Shown in pieces: positions 5,967 to 6,961 of a stretch of DNA of 6,961 nt; within the stretch, counting starts at the first letter, position 1, and each line of letters begins with the position of its first letter. Both the position numbers and the translations under genes were made by a program. The notes beneath the pieces are model-generated. The model saw only the letters and a list, made by a program, of their open reading frames with translations. It had not been told where the DNA came from and did no database searches. The stretch comes from Desulfocapsa sp. Lineage in GTDB: Bacteria; Desulfobacterota; Desulfobulbia; Desulfobulbales; Desulfocapsaceae. Location: the NCBI GenBank assembly GCA_030638765.1, contig DAOWDZ010000070.1:1-6961 (forward strand). The letters are read 5' to 3'.

Positions 5967-6961
5967 ATGGCTCAGAGAATAACCATAGACCCCATAACCA
6001 GAATTGAGGGTCATTTACGAATAGATGCTGAAGTGGATGGAGGCAAGGTAACCAAGGCCTGGTCATCGGGTCAGATGTGGCGTGGTATTGAAACCATTCT
6101 TAAAGGACGTGATCCTCGAGATGCCTGGCTTTTTACCCAGCGAATTTGCGGAGTGTGTACAACGGTGCATGCACTGGCTTCTGTTCGGGCCGTGGAAAAT
6201 GCTCTTAAGCTTGAAATTCCTATAAATGCTCAATATATCCGTAATATTGTCATGGCCATTCATGCTTTGCAGGATCATATTGTTCACTTTTATGTTCTTT
6301 CAGCACTCGATTGGGTTGATGTGGTTTCTGCACTGTCTGCTGACCCGAAAAAGACTGCGGCACTTGCAAATTCACTGTCAGATTGGCCAAATAACAGCGC
6401 CAAACGTTTTGCTGCAGTACAGGGAAAAGTAAAGGCACTGGTGGATAGTGGACAACTTGGCCCCTTTGCAAATGGTTATTGGGGACATCCCGCCATGAAG
6501 CTTCCACCTGAAGCCAACCTGATGGCAGTTTCTCATTATCTTGAATCGCTCGATTATCAGCGAAAGGCTACCCAGGCTCTTGGTATTATTTCAGGAAAGA
6601 ATCCGCATATTCAAAATCTCTCCGTTGGTGGTGTGACAGCTGCAATTAATCCGGACAGTGATTCTGCACTGAACATGGAGCGTTTGTTTCGAATTAAAGA
6701 GCTTATTCAGGATGTTAGAGGGTTTATACAGCAGGTTTATCTGCCGGATGTGGTGGCTGTTGGTGCTTTGTATAAAGACTGGCTTCCCTACGGAGCCGGA
6801 GTCAAAAACTATATGGCAGTACCGGATATGGTGCTGGATACCAAGGCCACGAAATTTGATCTTCCAGGTGGTACCATCATGAATGGAGACCTCGGTACCG
6901 TTAAAGGGATTAACTCTTTTAATGACAAATATTTTGAGGATAACGTCGTGGAGAATATTGC
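5967..6961 (+). CDS. [NiFe]-hydrogenase large (catalytic) subunit, N-terminal part (cut by right window edge)
   Basis: Catalytic subunit carrying the Ni-Fe centre. It starts 41 bp after the small-subunit stop, with GAGAGGA (5956-5962) before the ATG; 331 codons are visible with no stop. Residues 7-16 (IDPITRIEGH) are the usual start of group 1 large subunits and include the conserved Glu14 of the RIEGH motif. QRICGVCTTVHALAS (58-72) is the L1 motif; Cys61 and Cys64 are two of the four cysteines that bind the metal centre. Residues 86-118, with DHIVHFY (103-109), also match the family. There is no signal peptide, as expected because it is exported with the Tat-tagged small subunit. The C-terminal L2 motif (DPCxxCxxH/R) and the maturation cleavage site are outside the window, so a [NiFeSe] variant cannot be excluded directly, though the small subunit's Pro285 argues against it. 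Confidence 0.96.
   Translation, partial: MAQRITIDPITRIEGHLRIDAEVDGGKVTKAWSSGQMWRGIETILKGRDPRDAWLFTQRICGVCTTVHALASVRAVENALKLEIPINAQYIRNIVMAIHALQDHIVHFYVLSALDWVDVVSALSADPKKTAALANSLSDWPNNSAKRFAAVQGKVKALVDSGQLGPFANGYWGHPAMKLPPEANLMAVSHYLESLDYQRKATQALGIISGKNPHIQNLSVGGVTAAINPDSDSALNMERLFRIKELIQDVRGFIQQVYLPDVVAVGALYKDWLPYGAGVKNYMAVPDMVLDTKATKFDLPGGTIMNGDLGTVKGINSFNDKYFEDNVVENI

Noticed and set aside
5967..6961. Selenocysteine-containing [NiFeSe] hydrogenase
   Set aside because: The Sec position would be in the C-terminal motif outside the window, and the small subunit carries the Pro typical of [NiFe] enzymes; no support is visible.

Overview
The window looks like ordinary chromosome from an anaerobic or microaerophilic Gram-negative bacterium, most likely a Desulfobacterota (sulfate-reducer-like) lineage. 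Three things point there: a DcrH-type chemoreceptor with a hemerythrin tail, a Tat-exported [NiFe]-hydrogenase with the standard (not oxygen-tolerant) proximal-cluster motif, and moderately AT-rich DNA. The taxonomic call is an inference from gene content; no rRNA or tRNA gene is present.

Layout, left to right. Positions 1-481 (minus) hold the N-terminal 160 codons of histidyl-tRNA synthetase, which starts at GTG and runs off the left edge. A divergent intergenic region (482-745) carries a plausible sigma70-type promoter facing each way. Positions 746-2083 (plus) encode a poly(A) polymerase/tRNA nucleotidyltransferase-family protein (PcnB). It is convergent, across only 11 bp, with a large minus-strand gene (2095-4530). 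That gene encodes a methyl-accepting chemotaxis protein whose C-terminus is a complete hemerythrin domain with all seven expected iron ligands.

A 315-bp gap (4531-4845) separates the divergent chemoreceptor and hydrogenase genes. It is rich in symmetric elements: three perfect inverted repeats and a 14-bp hairpin in the hydrogenase leader. Positions 4846-5925 encode the hydrogenase small (FeS) subunit. Positions 5967-6961 encode the N-terminal 331 residues of the large (NiFe) subunit, which is cut by the right edge before its C-terminal L2 cysteine motif.

Functionally, the small and large subunits form one periplasmic or membrane-facing H2-oxidising (or H2-evolving) enzyme. The neighbouring chemoreceptor probably senses oxygen, redox state or a related ligand through its di-iron domain and feeds a CheA/CheW pathway. 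Sensor and hydrogenase share a divergent control region, so co-regulation is possible but unproven. I see no mobile element, CRISPR array, RNA gene or clearly novel multi-gene system. The most interesting sequence is the structured divergent region 4531-4845.
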